64,000 nt of DNA from Vitis vinifera (lineage: Eukaryota > Streptophyta > Magnoliopsida > Vitales > Vitaceae): positions 18,970,501 through 19,034,500 of the forward strand of contig NC_081808.1 of assembly GCF_030704535.1 (NCBI RefSeq), in the 5' to 3' direction. Made by a program: the position numbers and the translations under genes. The notes under the pieces are model-generated. The model searched no databases. It saw only the letters and a list, made by a program, of their open reading frames with translations, and had not been told where the DNA came from. Positions 20,202 to 31,007 of this stretch are shown here, piece by piece (within the stretch, counting starts at the first letter, position 1; every line of letters starts with the position of its first letter).

Positions 20202-22888
20202 TGTTGATTTTAAGATAACTTCAAATTTACTCCACATCCAATACCGACAATATTGTTTTAAGAAAACTTAAGAAAATAAAAATAAAATAAAATAGTAATG
20301 CTAGTTTTAAGACTTTTGCAAAATTATTCAAAACCAACCATGTTAAAGTTGGAGTAATGTTGGTTTTAAGTCTTTTACAAAATTGTTTTTGTGAGTTATT
20401 TAGTTAAGTTGGTAATTTCAAACAAAATTTCTAAGTATCTCTTAACTTACTTTTTTCAAATTAGAACTACTTACCTAATGAAGATCAAGTTATTGAATTT
20501 GTTAAGAGACCAAGGTACGTAGTTGGAGTTATATAAAATTGAACCAATCACATCTTTGAAATTGTTGTTTTTTTGTAAATATTTTTTTAAAGAGTTGGGA
20601 AGTTTGAGAGGTATTTTTTTTTTTTTACTAAGTATTCAAAATATTATGTTCCACGATTGATTCAACTTTATGTCGGATCAATCCAAGTAGCTCTTTCTTA
20701 TCATTATTTCAATTTTTGGATTAAGGGTTTCGTTCAATTTAAATAGCAAAAATTGTTTCTTGAAATGTAGAGAAACCAACAACTGTTCTCCTTATGCTCT
20801 CTTGTATTACCAAATTGAGGGTGTTAGGTTATTGAGAAAATCTTATTTTCTTCTAATTTTTCAAGTTGTTTTTAATGAATTTTCTTGAGCAAAAAAAAGA
20901 AAAAAACGGGTTTATTCCTATTCATTCATCTCTTATTTTTCGATTTAATTGGGTTTGGGTGAAAACTTATTTTCTTTTCATGTAGATTCAAGAAGGGGTT
21001 GAGATTGAACTTAGTGTGAGCTCCAAGTATGCTCTAGAAGAAGATGTAAAGTCGAAAATGGAAATGTACTAATCAAGTGGTCCGAGAATGATTGATAAGT
21101 TTAAGTTATGTAAAATCTTGTATTCCTTTTTTATTTTTCATAATAGACATTTTCAATTGATAGTAGACTTATGGTTTTTTATCTTTTTGAAGGTTTTCCA
21201 CATAAATTTTAGTGTCACTGTCTTTTTTTTCTCTTATTCCGCTCTTTGATTTATTTTTAGTTTTAGTTTTCATTTATTACTTATGGATATAAGTTGAATG
21301 GATGAACAATAAGCTGAAATAGGTATGGTCTTCTTTGATATCTTGAATATTTTTTCTATTAATTTATTGTAATATAGATATTTAGTAGAAATTGAAATTT
21401 GTGTTATTGAGAAATTGTTCTTATGAACCGTGTTGGTAAGTGTTGAAGCATGTACATGTGACTTACTTTTGAAAATGATTGGGAGAGTCTTGTTGCATTT
21501 AAACTTGCACGTGATTTTTATTGAAGAAAAATTGTGAAAAATTTTACGGCTGGATAATATGCGTTGAAGATCTTTTTGAATTGGTTGAAGTCCAACAACA
21601 GAGAGACTAGAACCAACATTACCCATTGAGGTTTTAGACCAATTTCAATTTTTTTTCCTAAAACCAATATTGGTAAGCAAGGTTTTAATAATATAACCAA
21701 CATTAATAACTACTGATTTTAATTCACACTAAAACCAAAGTTCATATTGGAGTGTTGTAATATGTGGCTCACATTGAGTAAAAGACATATAGAAAAAAAT
21801 GGGCAAATATCGTCGTTCCGTTCCGTTTCACTCAAAGAGTGTATTCCTGCAGTACGGTTTAATGGTATTTTTAGAATTTCAATACATAAAATTAGTATAA
21901 ATACCCTTTTTGAGTAACCCTAATTTTGAATATAGTAAAAGTCTTCTTCCCTGTTTTGACGTAGTCATTCTGTCGAATCATGTTAAATCATTGTGTTTTC
22001 TTTTATTTTTTCTCAAATTTCTTTATTTGGAATTGTTGCAGTAATCTCAACATGGAGTCTATAAATAAAATATTATTAAAAAAAAAAAAAAAAGACCATT
22101 TCTTTTTCAAAAAACTAAAACTCGGCTTTTAACCATTCTTTTCCATTTATTTCTCACCATTTTCAAGTTTTACAACAGCAAACAATTCCAAGAATCATTC
22201 CAGAGAGGACTGGTTTGAGCATCAATTGGAAGTGAAAAAGTAGTATACAGTTTGTCTCCAATCTTATGTCAATCTGCAGATCCCAATCTGCTGAATCTCG
22301 GCCCAAACTTCCAATGATGAGTTTTGCCTCCACTAGATGATCAGGTCATCAGGTCCAAACTTGAATCAACATGGATTTTCCTTAAGGTTTGATGTAACTA
22401 TCTATAGCGAATCATAATCTGTCCGTGATTCCACAGATCCATTCAATATATATGACAAAGATCGGCGAACTCGTGAAACTTGTTTTACAGGCAAAGCCAA
22501 ATCGACACTGCTGCTTTAACTCAGCTTCACTTTCTTCTTTTACAGCTAAAGCCAAATTGACACTTCTTTACCTTTGCTTCAGTTTTGAGACTCCGGACAG
22601 ATGGGCCTCCTCTCATCATATGACTTTGTTGCTCCACCCATGAGTGCAACCATGCAACAACCTGATCACCCCCATTTTTTTCTTTCTTTTTTTTTTGGGA
22701 AGAAACCAATACACATAAACCATGATTAATTACAAACATATCAAGCAAAGCAACAGTCGTATTCTATTTACAAACTACACTTCTTAATCAACAAAAAACA
22801 GCAAGCCTATTTTCTTCAATTCTATACCGAATAAGGACAGGTACGATGATGAGGTGTCTTTTTATGTTTTGATTTATTTAATATGATG
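20202..22888. other. Intergenic, old repeat remnants
   Basis: Between 20,202 and about 21,770 the words GTTGGTTTTAAG and ACCAACATT recur in both orientations (for example 20,300, 20,347, 21,615, 21,690), suggesting a worn DNA transposon or LTR remnant that I cannot classify. From 21,800 to 22,888 the sequence is unique-looking and includes a repeated GCTAAAGCCAAAT-like segment at 22,490 and 22,545. No supported gene is present. The right end is the 3' flank of the calcium sensor gene. Confidence 0.4.
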
Positions 22889-23449
22889 TTAAGCCATCAT
22901 TTGATGAAACTCCTGGAAATCCAGCACTCCGTTGCCATCTATATCGAACACTTGAATCATGGCGACGCACTCGTCGTAGGATTTCTCATCTCCCAGGCGA
23001 TTGAACATCCTTTGCAAGCCTTTGGGGGTTATGCACCCAGACCCCTTCTCCAATTCGAACATCTCAAAGGCCCTTTTAAGATCCTCCTGATTCCCGTCTT
23101 CCCTTTGCATCAGCTTCACAAAATCCTGAAAGTCCAACAGGTTGTCACCGTCCGTGTCCAGATCATTGATCGCTGCTTGAGCCTCTTCGTGTGACATGTA
23201 TTCTTGAATGGATCCAAAATAGGCTCTAAGCTCTAGTGCTGAGATCTTTCCATCCCCGTCGCTGTCAAAATGTCGGAAAACTTGTTTCAGCTCATCCTCC
23301 TTTGCGTTACCTTTCGGCTGAAGGGAACACGAAGGGGAGGGAGGAGAGCTTGACGCCGAGCTGGACTTGGGTGAACGCCTATGGAGACTTAACCTGAGAC
23401 TCCTGTTAGAGAACCACCTTGCTGGTTTGAGAACTATTTCCGCCCCCAT
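22889..23449 (-). CDS. CML41: Calmodulin-like EF-hand calcium sensor, CML41-like
   Basis: A single-exon gene of 186 codons. Residues 1-50 form a basic, Ser-rich N-terminal extension; the rest is a calmodulin-type pair of EF-hand lobes. Loop 1 (62-73, DSDGDGKISALE) is canonical. Loop 2 (98-109, DTDGDNLLDFQD) has Asp instead of Glu at position 12. Loop 3 (around 132-144) lacks the acidic ligands and cannot bind calcium normally. Loop 4 (169-180, DIDGNGVLDFQE) is canonical. So three sites are probably active. CML41 in Arabidopsis acts at plasmodesmata in callose deposition during immunity; that role here is inferred from similarity. A TATA box lies about 50 bp upstream, giving a short 5'UTR. Naming as CML41 is supported by the extension, the loop pattern and linkage to a GATL gene; other CMLs of this subgroup are possible. 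Confidence 0.88.
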   Translation of the reverse strand: MGAEIVLKPARWFSNRSLRLSLHRRSPKSSSASSSPPSPSCSLQPKGNAKEDELKQVFRHFDSDGDGKISALELRAYFGSIQEYMSHEEAQAAINDLDTDGDNLLDFQDFVKLMQREDGNQEDLKRAFEMFELEKGSGCITPKGLQRMFNRLGDEKSYDECVAMIQVFDIDGNGVLDFQEFHQMMA

Positions 23450-23498
23450 TGGAAAACAAGAATAGATTGTTTCATGGAAATAAATAGCATGTACCTGC

Positions 23499-23505
23499 TT
23501 ATATA
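23499..23505 (-). promoter_or_regulatory. TATA box of the CML41-like gene
   Basis: TATATAA on the minus strand within CTCTATATAAGC, about 50 bp before the ATG, which fits a start site some 20 bp upstream of the coding region. Confidence 0.65.
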
Positions 23506-25720
23506 GAGTGCAAGGCTATGAAATTAGTCTGAAAAGAAAACTTAATTCAGAATAAAACCAAGATGGGACTTGCAATGAAGCTGCGAGGAGAAGAGGACTC
23601 GTGATTACGTGAAGCTTTTGCGTGGGAGGAAATTGCATGGTAGTTTCCTCGGGGTCCCAATTGACAGCACCACCAAATCTAGGAATATCCTTTCACTCTC
23701 CTCGCAAGTGTCGTACAGAACACCCTCCAAACTCCCAAATCTAGTTGCCAGATTTTCCCAATTCATGTGCCTCAACTACTAATTTATTACCCTTCGGCTT
23801 CAAATGCCACCCCTACATCATATACTTGACCGTCGTAGTCCAATATAGGGTGAGGGTGTCCGTCAAGCGCCTAAAAGGCCAGTATAACAGCGGCCCATAC
23901 TCCTGCAGAAGGAGAGAGGACATTTTGACCTGATAAATATTCGTATGTGGATGTTAATGATTTTTATATACAACAAAGTAGGTTGTGATGTTGCAAACAC
24001 GGGTTCTCTAGTCTTTATGATCTATCATGACTTCTGGCCCAACGCGCTTCTACATGCATCTCCTCTTCTTTTCATGTGCTGCCCTCCCTGCAAAACTTTG
24101 AATATTTTCAGCTTTCTCAAAGACCAAGACCACACAACAATATTTCTCTTTCCATCCCATGACTAAAAAAGTCTTAATAAATTTAGTGTTTGTAATTTAT
24201 TCTTAAAACAATATTTCATAAAATAATCTCAAGTGCATGGTTTGTAAAGAGCAATTTTGCAGAATTTCTAAGCTGTGGGAAAGATAAAAAATCTATGAGT
24301 TGTGACAACGTAGTGCTTCTATTTTTAATGGTGGGAGGGATTGTCGATTCTGATCAAAGTATGATGTGACAAATATTAAATTTATATATCATTATAATTA
24401 TAATTATAGTTAATTACAAAACATAATGAATTAAAAATTATTAAAAGATCTCGATTTTTTACTTTTAACATCAAATGATCAAATCATAACAAGTGCAAAT
24501 TTATTAGATTATTAATATTTTTAATTTTACTACATGGTGCAAATATGATAGATTTGAAATATCATTTTCCAAGGCTTTGCTCTCTTAATATATTCTTTGT
24601 CACATTTTTTGTGATCAAAATACTTAGATAGATAAATAAGTAATTAAATGGAGGATAAAATCTCTTTAATTAATATCACTTTCAAACAAGTTTTAACATT
24701 GTGAAATTTAAGTTATTAAAAAATACTTCAAATATATAAAATAAATATACAAATAAATGAGATTAAAGTATAAAAAAATAAACTATGGTATCAATGAATG
24801 GATCGTTAGGTTAGGTTGAATACAAATAAATGAAATCAAATTACATATGTAGTTTGTTGTGATTGGGTGGTGTTTGTTTCTTCTTGATTAAATAAAAAAA
24901 TGTAAAATATTTGATTTTTTTATACTGATATTAATTAACATAATTAAAATAAATTTATTATTAATATGTTCAATTTAATTATATTGGTATATGAACGAAT
25001 TAGTTTCAATTGAATAGAAAAAATAAAACATCACTTGGTGTTAATTTTTTTTATTTATTAATATACCAATTGGGTATTATATTGAGATCTTATAAAATAT
25101 TTTCATATTAGTTGTCCAATAACCCAACATAAAAAAATGTTTTCTAATTTTGAAAATACTTTTAATAAAAAACATTTAAAAAAAATTATCAAAATAAGTT
25201 TTTTTAGAATAATTTTAAGATATTTACAATTATTTTTTGTATAGACTTTGTAATTAATAATTGAAAAAAGAAATACTTTGAAATTTTTTTATATTATACA
25301 ATACCTTGTATTTATGAGAAGCTTTCTTATAGCCTACGGGCCCCACCGCAGCTTGGCTTTTTCTACAGGTCTTCGTCCAATTGTCTTGGTCCAGCCCAAC
25401 CTTAAAAAATTAAAAGATAAAAATAAAAATAAAAAGATGGGATGCCCTTTTTCCAACCAACCGCCAAAAGTATAAAAAGGTAAACTTTTTTTGTCTGAAT
25501 GAATAAAAGAAGGAAGTGACAGAAACCACTCGTATTTTTTAGATTAGCTTTGCATTGACTTTTGAGCCCATGGGAATCTAAGTGCGGTCTTCGTGCACTC
25601 ATCTCTATGGTCATCATATAAATAAAATTTATTTTTATTTTTATTTTTTATTTTTTATTTTTATTTTATTTTAAGAAAGAAAATTCACACACAAAACAAC
25701 AACCAATCATGTCATCAAAA
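23506..25720. other. Intergenic, AT-rich
   Basis: The first ~700 bp is the promoter side of the calcium sensor gene. The rest is AT-rich with no supported gene. A possible MITE lies at about 24,865-25,037, reported separately. The short frames at 23,745, 23,945 and 25,278 lack any recognisable domain. Confidence 0.5.
24865..25037. mobile_element. Possible decayed MITE related to the Tourist element
   Basis: The left end GGTGGTGTTTGTTTCTTC resembles the terminus of the MITE at 13,479, and the right end, complemented, reads AAGTGATGTTTTATTTTT. The inverted ends match imperfectly, the interior is AT-rich and no clean TTA duplication remains. Confidence 0.4.
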
Positions 25721-25724
25721 AGTG

Positions 25725-26790
25725 ATTAGGAAAAATCACAAATAGAAGAACATTTCGCTTCAATGAATACCCGATTTGAATTATACACCATACAAAAATC
25801 ATTTGAGATTAATTGTTCTTACTATATCATACATGGTTGAGAGTTATTAATCTCAATTGGTGTCGGGAGGCAAAGATCAAACTTCCCACAAGATTTCCCA
25901 TCTTTTGCAACTAGGGCATAGAACAATTAGACCATCCCACTAATACATACTTAAGAAAAATTAATACATCTTGAAGAAAATATGGTACATTTGTATAAAA
26001 GTTATGTACATGAGTTATTTGACATTAATTAATGACAATAATTTATATTTCTGATCCCATAATGCACAGCTGAAAGTTACTAATGTCAATTAATATAAAA
26101 AAGAATTAGATACATGCTTCTTAAATTCTTATGCATTTTTAAAAGAATTGGTATATCTTGAAACAAATGTGGTACATTTTATAGGAAGATTTGGTACATT
26201 CTAAGATTTATCCATTTTCTCTTGGGAATGTACTAGAATTTATGAATAAGGTACCTAATTCCTTTTGATATTAGTCAAGGATACAAACCTTCAACCATAC
26301 ATAATGGGTAGAGAGTATAGATGATTGTCATTAATTAATGACAAATGACACTTTTATATACTCTTCATACAATATATATATATATATTTTTTTTTTGTCA
26401 ACATAATATGCGAGATTTTCTTTAGAAAGATCTGGTACAATTCAAAATATACCTATTTTTCTTATAGATATATCAAAATTTATGAATGGTATATCTAATT
26501 CATTCTAATATCATTTAAGGATGATAACCCTCAATCATGCATGATAGGATAAGGAACACGAATGATTGTAATTAATTAAGAACAAATGATGTTTCTACTA
26601 GCATTTATATAATGTATCTCTTTTTCAAAATAATTTATTAGATTTTCTTCAAGATGCATATGTTTTTTTTTTTTTTTGTTAACATTGTACCTATGAAGGA
26701 TATACCTATTTCATTCTAACAATATTTGAGGTTATTAATTGTCATACATGCGTGACTAGGTGATGAAAAATAGATGATTGACAAAAAAAA
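25725..26790. repeat. Degenerate ~210-240-bp tandem repeats
   Basis: A unit with TTTATGAAT-GGTA-CTAATTC, then an AAGGAT-AACC-TCAACCATACAT part, then GATGATTGTCATTAATTAATGACAAATGA, recurs. The CTAATTC part is at 26,255 and 26,495 (240 bp apart) and a diverged copy is at 26,705. Earlier weaker copies lie back to about 25,730. No ORF. It may be an old satellite-like array or the inside of an unrecognised element. Confidence 0.6.
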
Positions 26791-26814
26791 AAAAAGGTTG
26801 TTAGCCACCCAATA

Positions 26815-27898
26815 CAACTAGAACCAATGTTTGTAGAACCAGACCGATCATTGAATCGAAAAAGTTATCGGTTCACTGGTTGGATCGATAGTCGAATTGG
26901 TGATGTCATAAATATATAACTCATATTTCATTAAAATTAAGAATAATTTTAAGTTATCGGTTCATAATTTTATATATATATAGTATTAAAATTATAGTAT
27001 TTCATTTTTTTGTATTTAATGTGTCCATTAATTGATAAACATAAATATAAATGTATTAATATATCAAATTTGATTAAATAGAATATGTATAATATTTACA
27101 TATGAGAAGAAAATTATAACATTTAATTTTATCTACATATCTATGCATTTTATTATTTTAAAAATATTATATTAATTAATTTATATTATTTTTATATTTA
27201 TTGTTAATAATTATTATAAAAAATTGCAAAGAGCATTAATATAAAATATTGTTACCCATATTTAATAACGGGATTCTACAGCATGATGATTATTTCCTCT
27301 TTTTGTAAACCTTAGATCTGAAAGAAGAGGAAAGCTGCCCAATGGGTTGCATGACGAGTGGGCTGCTGGAGGGAGGGGCCCCTAATGTTGTAAAGCATGC
27401 CTGGTGGGTGGAAGACTAGGAAGATTTTGGGCCCAATGCGGCCAAGGCCCAATGGCGTTTTGGTTGACCCACACGTTGACCGGTTCATAGAAAACCAGAC
27501 TATTTGTCTGGTTCGATGGTTCAACTAGTCGGTTTGGTCCAGTTTTTAAATCATTGACTAGAACTGTGTTAATTGAGATATTAACTCCACTCATTTTTTG
27601 ACATGGGCTTCTTCTTCTGAAAATGATGAATCTAGTGGGAGGAGCTCCCAATGCTGCAAGGCCTGCCTGGTGGGTGGAAGACTAGGAAGATTTTGGGCCC
27701 AATGCGGCCAAGGTCCAATGGCGTTTTGGTTGATCCACATATTGACCGGTTCATAGAAAATTGGACTGTTCATCTGGTTCGACGGTTCAACTGGCCGGTT
27801 CAGTCCGGTTTTTAAATCATTGACTAGAACTGTGTTAATTGAGATATTAACTCCACTCATTTTTTGACATGGGCTTCGTCTTCTGAAAATGATGAATT
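26815..27898. mobile_element. Unclassified element with inverted ends and duplicated 3' segment
   Basis: The left edge (TAGAACCAATGTTTGTAGAA, then CCAGACCGA) is roughly the inverse of the segment at 27,530-27,570 (CGGTTTGGTCCAGTTTTTAA, then ATCATTGACTAGAA). Next to both are alternating GGTT/AACC words (CGGTTCACTGGTT, GACCGGTTCATAG). Such ends are typical of nonautonomous plant DNA transposons, but no clear target duplication is visible. The final 266 bp including the right end is present twice in tandem. Confidence 0.45.
27367..27898 (+). repeat. Tandem duplication, 2 x 266 bp
   Basis: 27,367-27,632 and 27,633-27,898 align end to end without gaps and are about 90% identical by eye. Both contain the same long stretches, such as GGTGGGTGGAAGACTAGG and GGGCCCAATGCGGCCAAGG. 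The minus-strand open frames here arise from this duplication and are not genes. Confidence 0.9.
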
Positions 27899-28163
27899 TG
27901 GTATTTGATTGAATAGTGGATATCTTTTCTATAAACATGCCTTATAGGGGTAAATTCTTCAATAAATATGCAACCTACTATTAGCTATATACCAAGTAGA
28001 AATTGACCACAGGTCAAGGAAATGGAGTATTCTAATTGAAGAGAAGAAATTACAATAAGTGAAAATTTAATAGTAAATTATAAAATATTTTAATTCCTAA
28101 TAAAATTAAGAAAAAATTAATAGTAAATCTTAAATACAATTTTTTTATTTTATAAAAACATAT
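27899..28163. other. Short AT-rich intergenic piece
   Basis: AT-rich DNA between the duplicated element and the LTR at 28,164; I see nothing specific in it. Confidence 0.5.
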
Positions 28164-28455
28164 TGTGAACTCGTGTTTTTCACATGCGTTCCCACTCGAA
28201 TAGCGAGACTCGTTTTCATTTATTTGTGAAAATTTGATTTTTAGAAAAAAAAAATTTTGAGTCGTCACTTATTTTTGTTTTATTTTTTTAAAGGGAAAAC
28301 AAAATAAAAAAAGAAAACTTTGTGTGACTCTTTATTTGGAAAAGATATGTCTGCAAAAATAGAATCTGGATCCGGTGGTCAGGTTACCTATTGGGAAGGT
28401 TTGGTGGTGAGTTGTAATACCCCTCTAAGTTCGTATGTGTATGACCTCTACTAAA
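28164..28455 (-). repeat. Conserved LTR 3'-end module, copy 3
   Basis: This copy keeps the TGTGAAC end, CCCACTCGAATAGCGAGACTCG, the GAGTCGTCACTTATTTTT segment and GGTCAGGTTACCTATTGGGA before CCCCTCTAAG. It is the most diverged of the three copies and has lost the small perfect hairpin. Confidence 0.75.
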
Positions 28456-30348
28456 CAAATTAAAAGAATTGTGACAATTAATTAATTAATTATGAACATA
28501 AAGAAAAATAATAATGCAAATGAGTATGTACAAGTCATGGTGAAAATCAATATACACAAAAAATAATGATGAAATCTAATTATAAAAATACATAAAATAA
28601 ATAACAAGAGAATTATGCAAAATGATTTATTGAACTAAATAAAAAATGATATTAAAAAAAATAGCTTTCAAGAAATTTGAAAGAATTTTATTAAAAATGA
28701 TTTTTGAATTAATAATTTAAATTTATTTATTTACAAAAAAAAAAGTTTCATTTTATTTTTAATTAATGATTTGATTCAATTTCATTTGTATTTAATTTTC
28801 AAAAAAAAAGTTATTTACACTTATTGTATAAAAAGAATTTATTGCAAAATTTTAATTTGGCAAAAAAAATATATATATTTTACTTGCTTTTACAAAAAAA
28901 ATGAATGAATTTTTACAATTTTATTTATAAAAGTATTTCAATTTGTTTTCATTTAAGAAAAGCAATTTATATAAATTATTTTAAAAAAACATAACTTTAT
29001 TTGCAAAAAGAATTTTAATTAAAAAGAGAAAAAAAAATTAAATCCTCTATTTCTAAAAAAAAAAACTACTTGTAATCCCATTTTAATTAAGAGAAAATAA
29101 TTCATTTAAAAAAAACATTTTCTGGACAATTTTATTAAAAATTAATTTATGGAACAACTTTATTCATAAAACAATTTTTGGACAATTTTTATTAAACAAA
29201 TAAATGTTTGGACAATTATTATTAAAAACATTTTTTTTATTTTTCTAAATTTTTATTAATAAAAAAAATTTCATTTATTAAGAAGAATATTATAAAATTA
29301 TTATTTTATTAAAACATATTTATTGAATTATTATTCTTATTTAAATAAAATTTCTGATTTGTTCGATAGTCAATTCTATATACACTAAATAAATATATAC
29401 AAACAAATATTTATAAGAACTAATAAAATTAAAACCAAATAAAAGTGGAAAATAAAACATGAACTCAAACAAGCTTATAACAAACTCAATGTTTTCCTAC
29501 AACTTTTTGAGTCTCACTTTTTTCCATGAAATTTCATGTACCATGTATCATAAATTCATACTCAGCCAAAAAATTTTCAGAATAGATCCATGCAAAAACA
29601 AAAATAACCCAGAGTGTAAATATCAAAAAATATGTAGAGTCCAAAATAATTATTCAAGCCCAAATTCAAACTTCAAATTAGTCCAATAAATTTTCACCAA
29701 TTAAAAATGGGTCTAAATTAACAAATATAATCCAACAAAAATATTTCACATGTCATAAACAATAATATAAAATTTCTAAATTAATAGCTAAAATATAAGT
29801 TCAATTAATCAAACTCAAAACATGATAAATTAAAATAAATCATATTATGTCTAAATTTAATATCTCATAATTCAAGCTTAATTTAATAGGCAAACCTAAA
29901 TCCATAACCAAAATCAACCCAATTTAATATGTAAACCTACATTCAAAATATACCACAATATTATATCATATCCAAATTAAATAATTCAAATAAGCACAAT
30001 CATATAAATTATCAACTAATTTTATCCAAATTAACAAATTTCAAATTAATTCACCAACAATAAATTAGCTCAAATTTCACATTAATTTACCATTAACAAT
30101 TAACCCAAATTTTATACTAATTAACAAAACTCAAATTTTATATTAATTCAACCATCCAAATTTCACAAACAACCGTTGCTATTAAAATCAAAACAAGAAA
30201 AAATAAAATAAAGCAAAATGAATTTACACTTTTTTTTTTTGAGACCATGAGGGAAAATTGGAGCTGGTGGTTAGGAGACGGAAAATGTATTAAAAATAAA
30301 GGTAAAATACTAAAAATCAACAAATAAATAAATAAAGAGAGTGAGAGA

Positions 30349-30373
30349 GGGGGGGGGGGGGGGGGGGGGGGGG
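30349..30373 (+). repeat. Run of 25 G
   Basis: An uninterrupted G homopolymer, preceded by GAGAGTGAGAGAG. Runs this long are rare in AT-rich plant DNA and are also prone to sequencing error, so the length is uncertain. On the minus strand it would read as poly-proline if translated, but no gene is supported. Confidence 0.9.
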
Positions 30374-31007
30374 ATGAAGGGTGTCAGACATGGAGATGGC
30401 GTCGCCGGTGGCAGCTCGTCGACGATGACTGGCCGACTACGGGTATGAAGATGGGTTTCATGGAAAACCAAAAGAAATAGAAAAAGAAAAAAGAAATGGG
30501 GAAGGAAAGAAGAAGAAATGGAAGCAGGGTGGGCGTATGGCAATGAACTTTTTCAATGGGTATGGCCGTGGAGGGTTTGTGGGGAGGAGGGAAAAATTGG
30601 AAGAGAAAATGGGGGCCGTTCGTGTCTGGTTGTTGTGCTGCTGGAAGGGATGAAGGATGAAAAAGTCAAGAGAGGAGAGTAGAAAAAGATAATATAAAAA
30701 AAAAGAAGCTTGGTGTAAGGGGAGTGGCTTAGACGTAGAGAAGGGAATGGGTAAGGAGAGTAGGCACTACGAGGAGAAAGAGGAAGACAGAGGAGAAAGG
30801 AGAGAGAAAAAATAAATGAATAAAAATATAATATAATACTATAATAACAAATAAAAATAAAATAATTTATAAAATAATAAAAATTAAGAATTAAATGATA
30901 TAAGTGAATCAAACAATTCAGATGTGATCAAAATTTAAATCTAAGGGTAAAATTGAGCTCAATATTAATATAAAAATAAAATTAGGACAAATTTTGAGAT
31001 CTATACA

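Larger units (their letters stand above)
28164..31007 (-). mobile_element. Third Tat/Ogre-like solo LTR, 2.8 kb
   Basis: The left end TGTGAACTCG and the next ~290 bp match the end module at 923-1210. At 30,985-31,007 the sequence AGGACAAATTTTGAGATCTATACA matches, with changes, the right end of the 923-6036 LTR (GGGACAAAATTGAGGGTCTACA). Left and right ends therefore define a complete, shorter LTR in minus orientation. The flanks do not show a clean 5-bp duplication (CATAT versus TTTTT), so it is old or rearranged. Inside are AT-rich degenerate repeats (28,460-30,150), a 25-base G run and a purine-rich strand (30,330-30,810) corresponding to the transcribed leader. No ORF with a known domain. 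Confidence 0.65.

Noticed and set aside
30138..30912. Minus-strand open frames with poly-proline
   Set aside because: Translation of a C run and a pyrimidine tract in an LTR; low complexity only.
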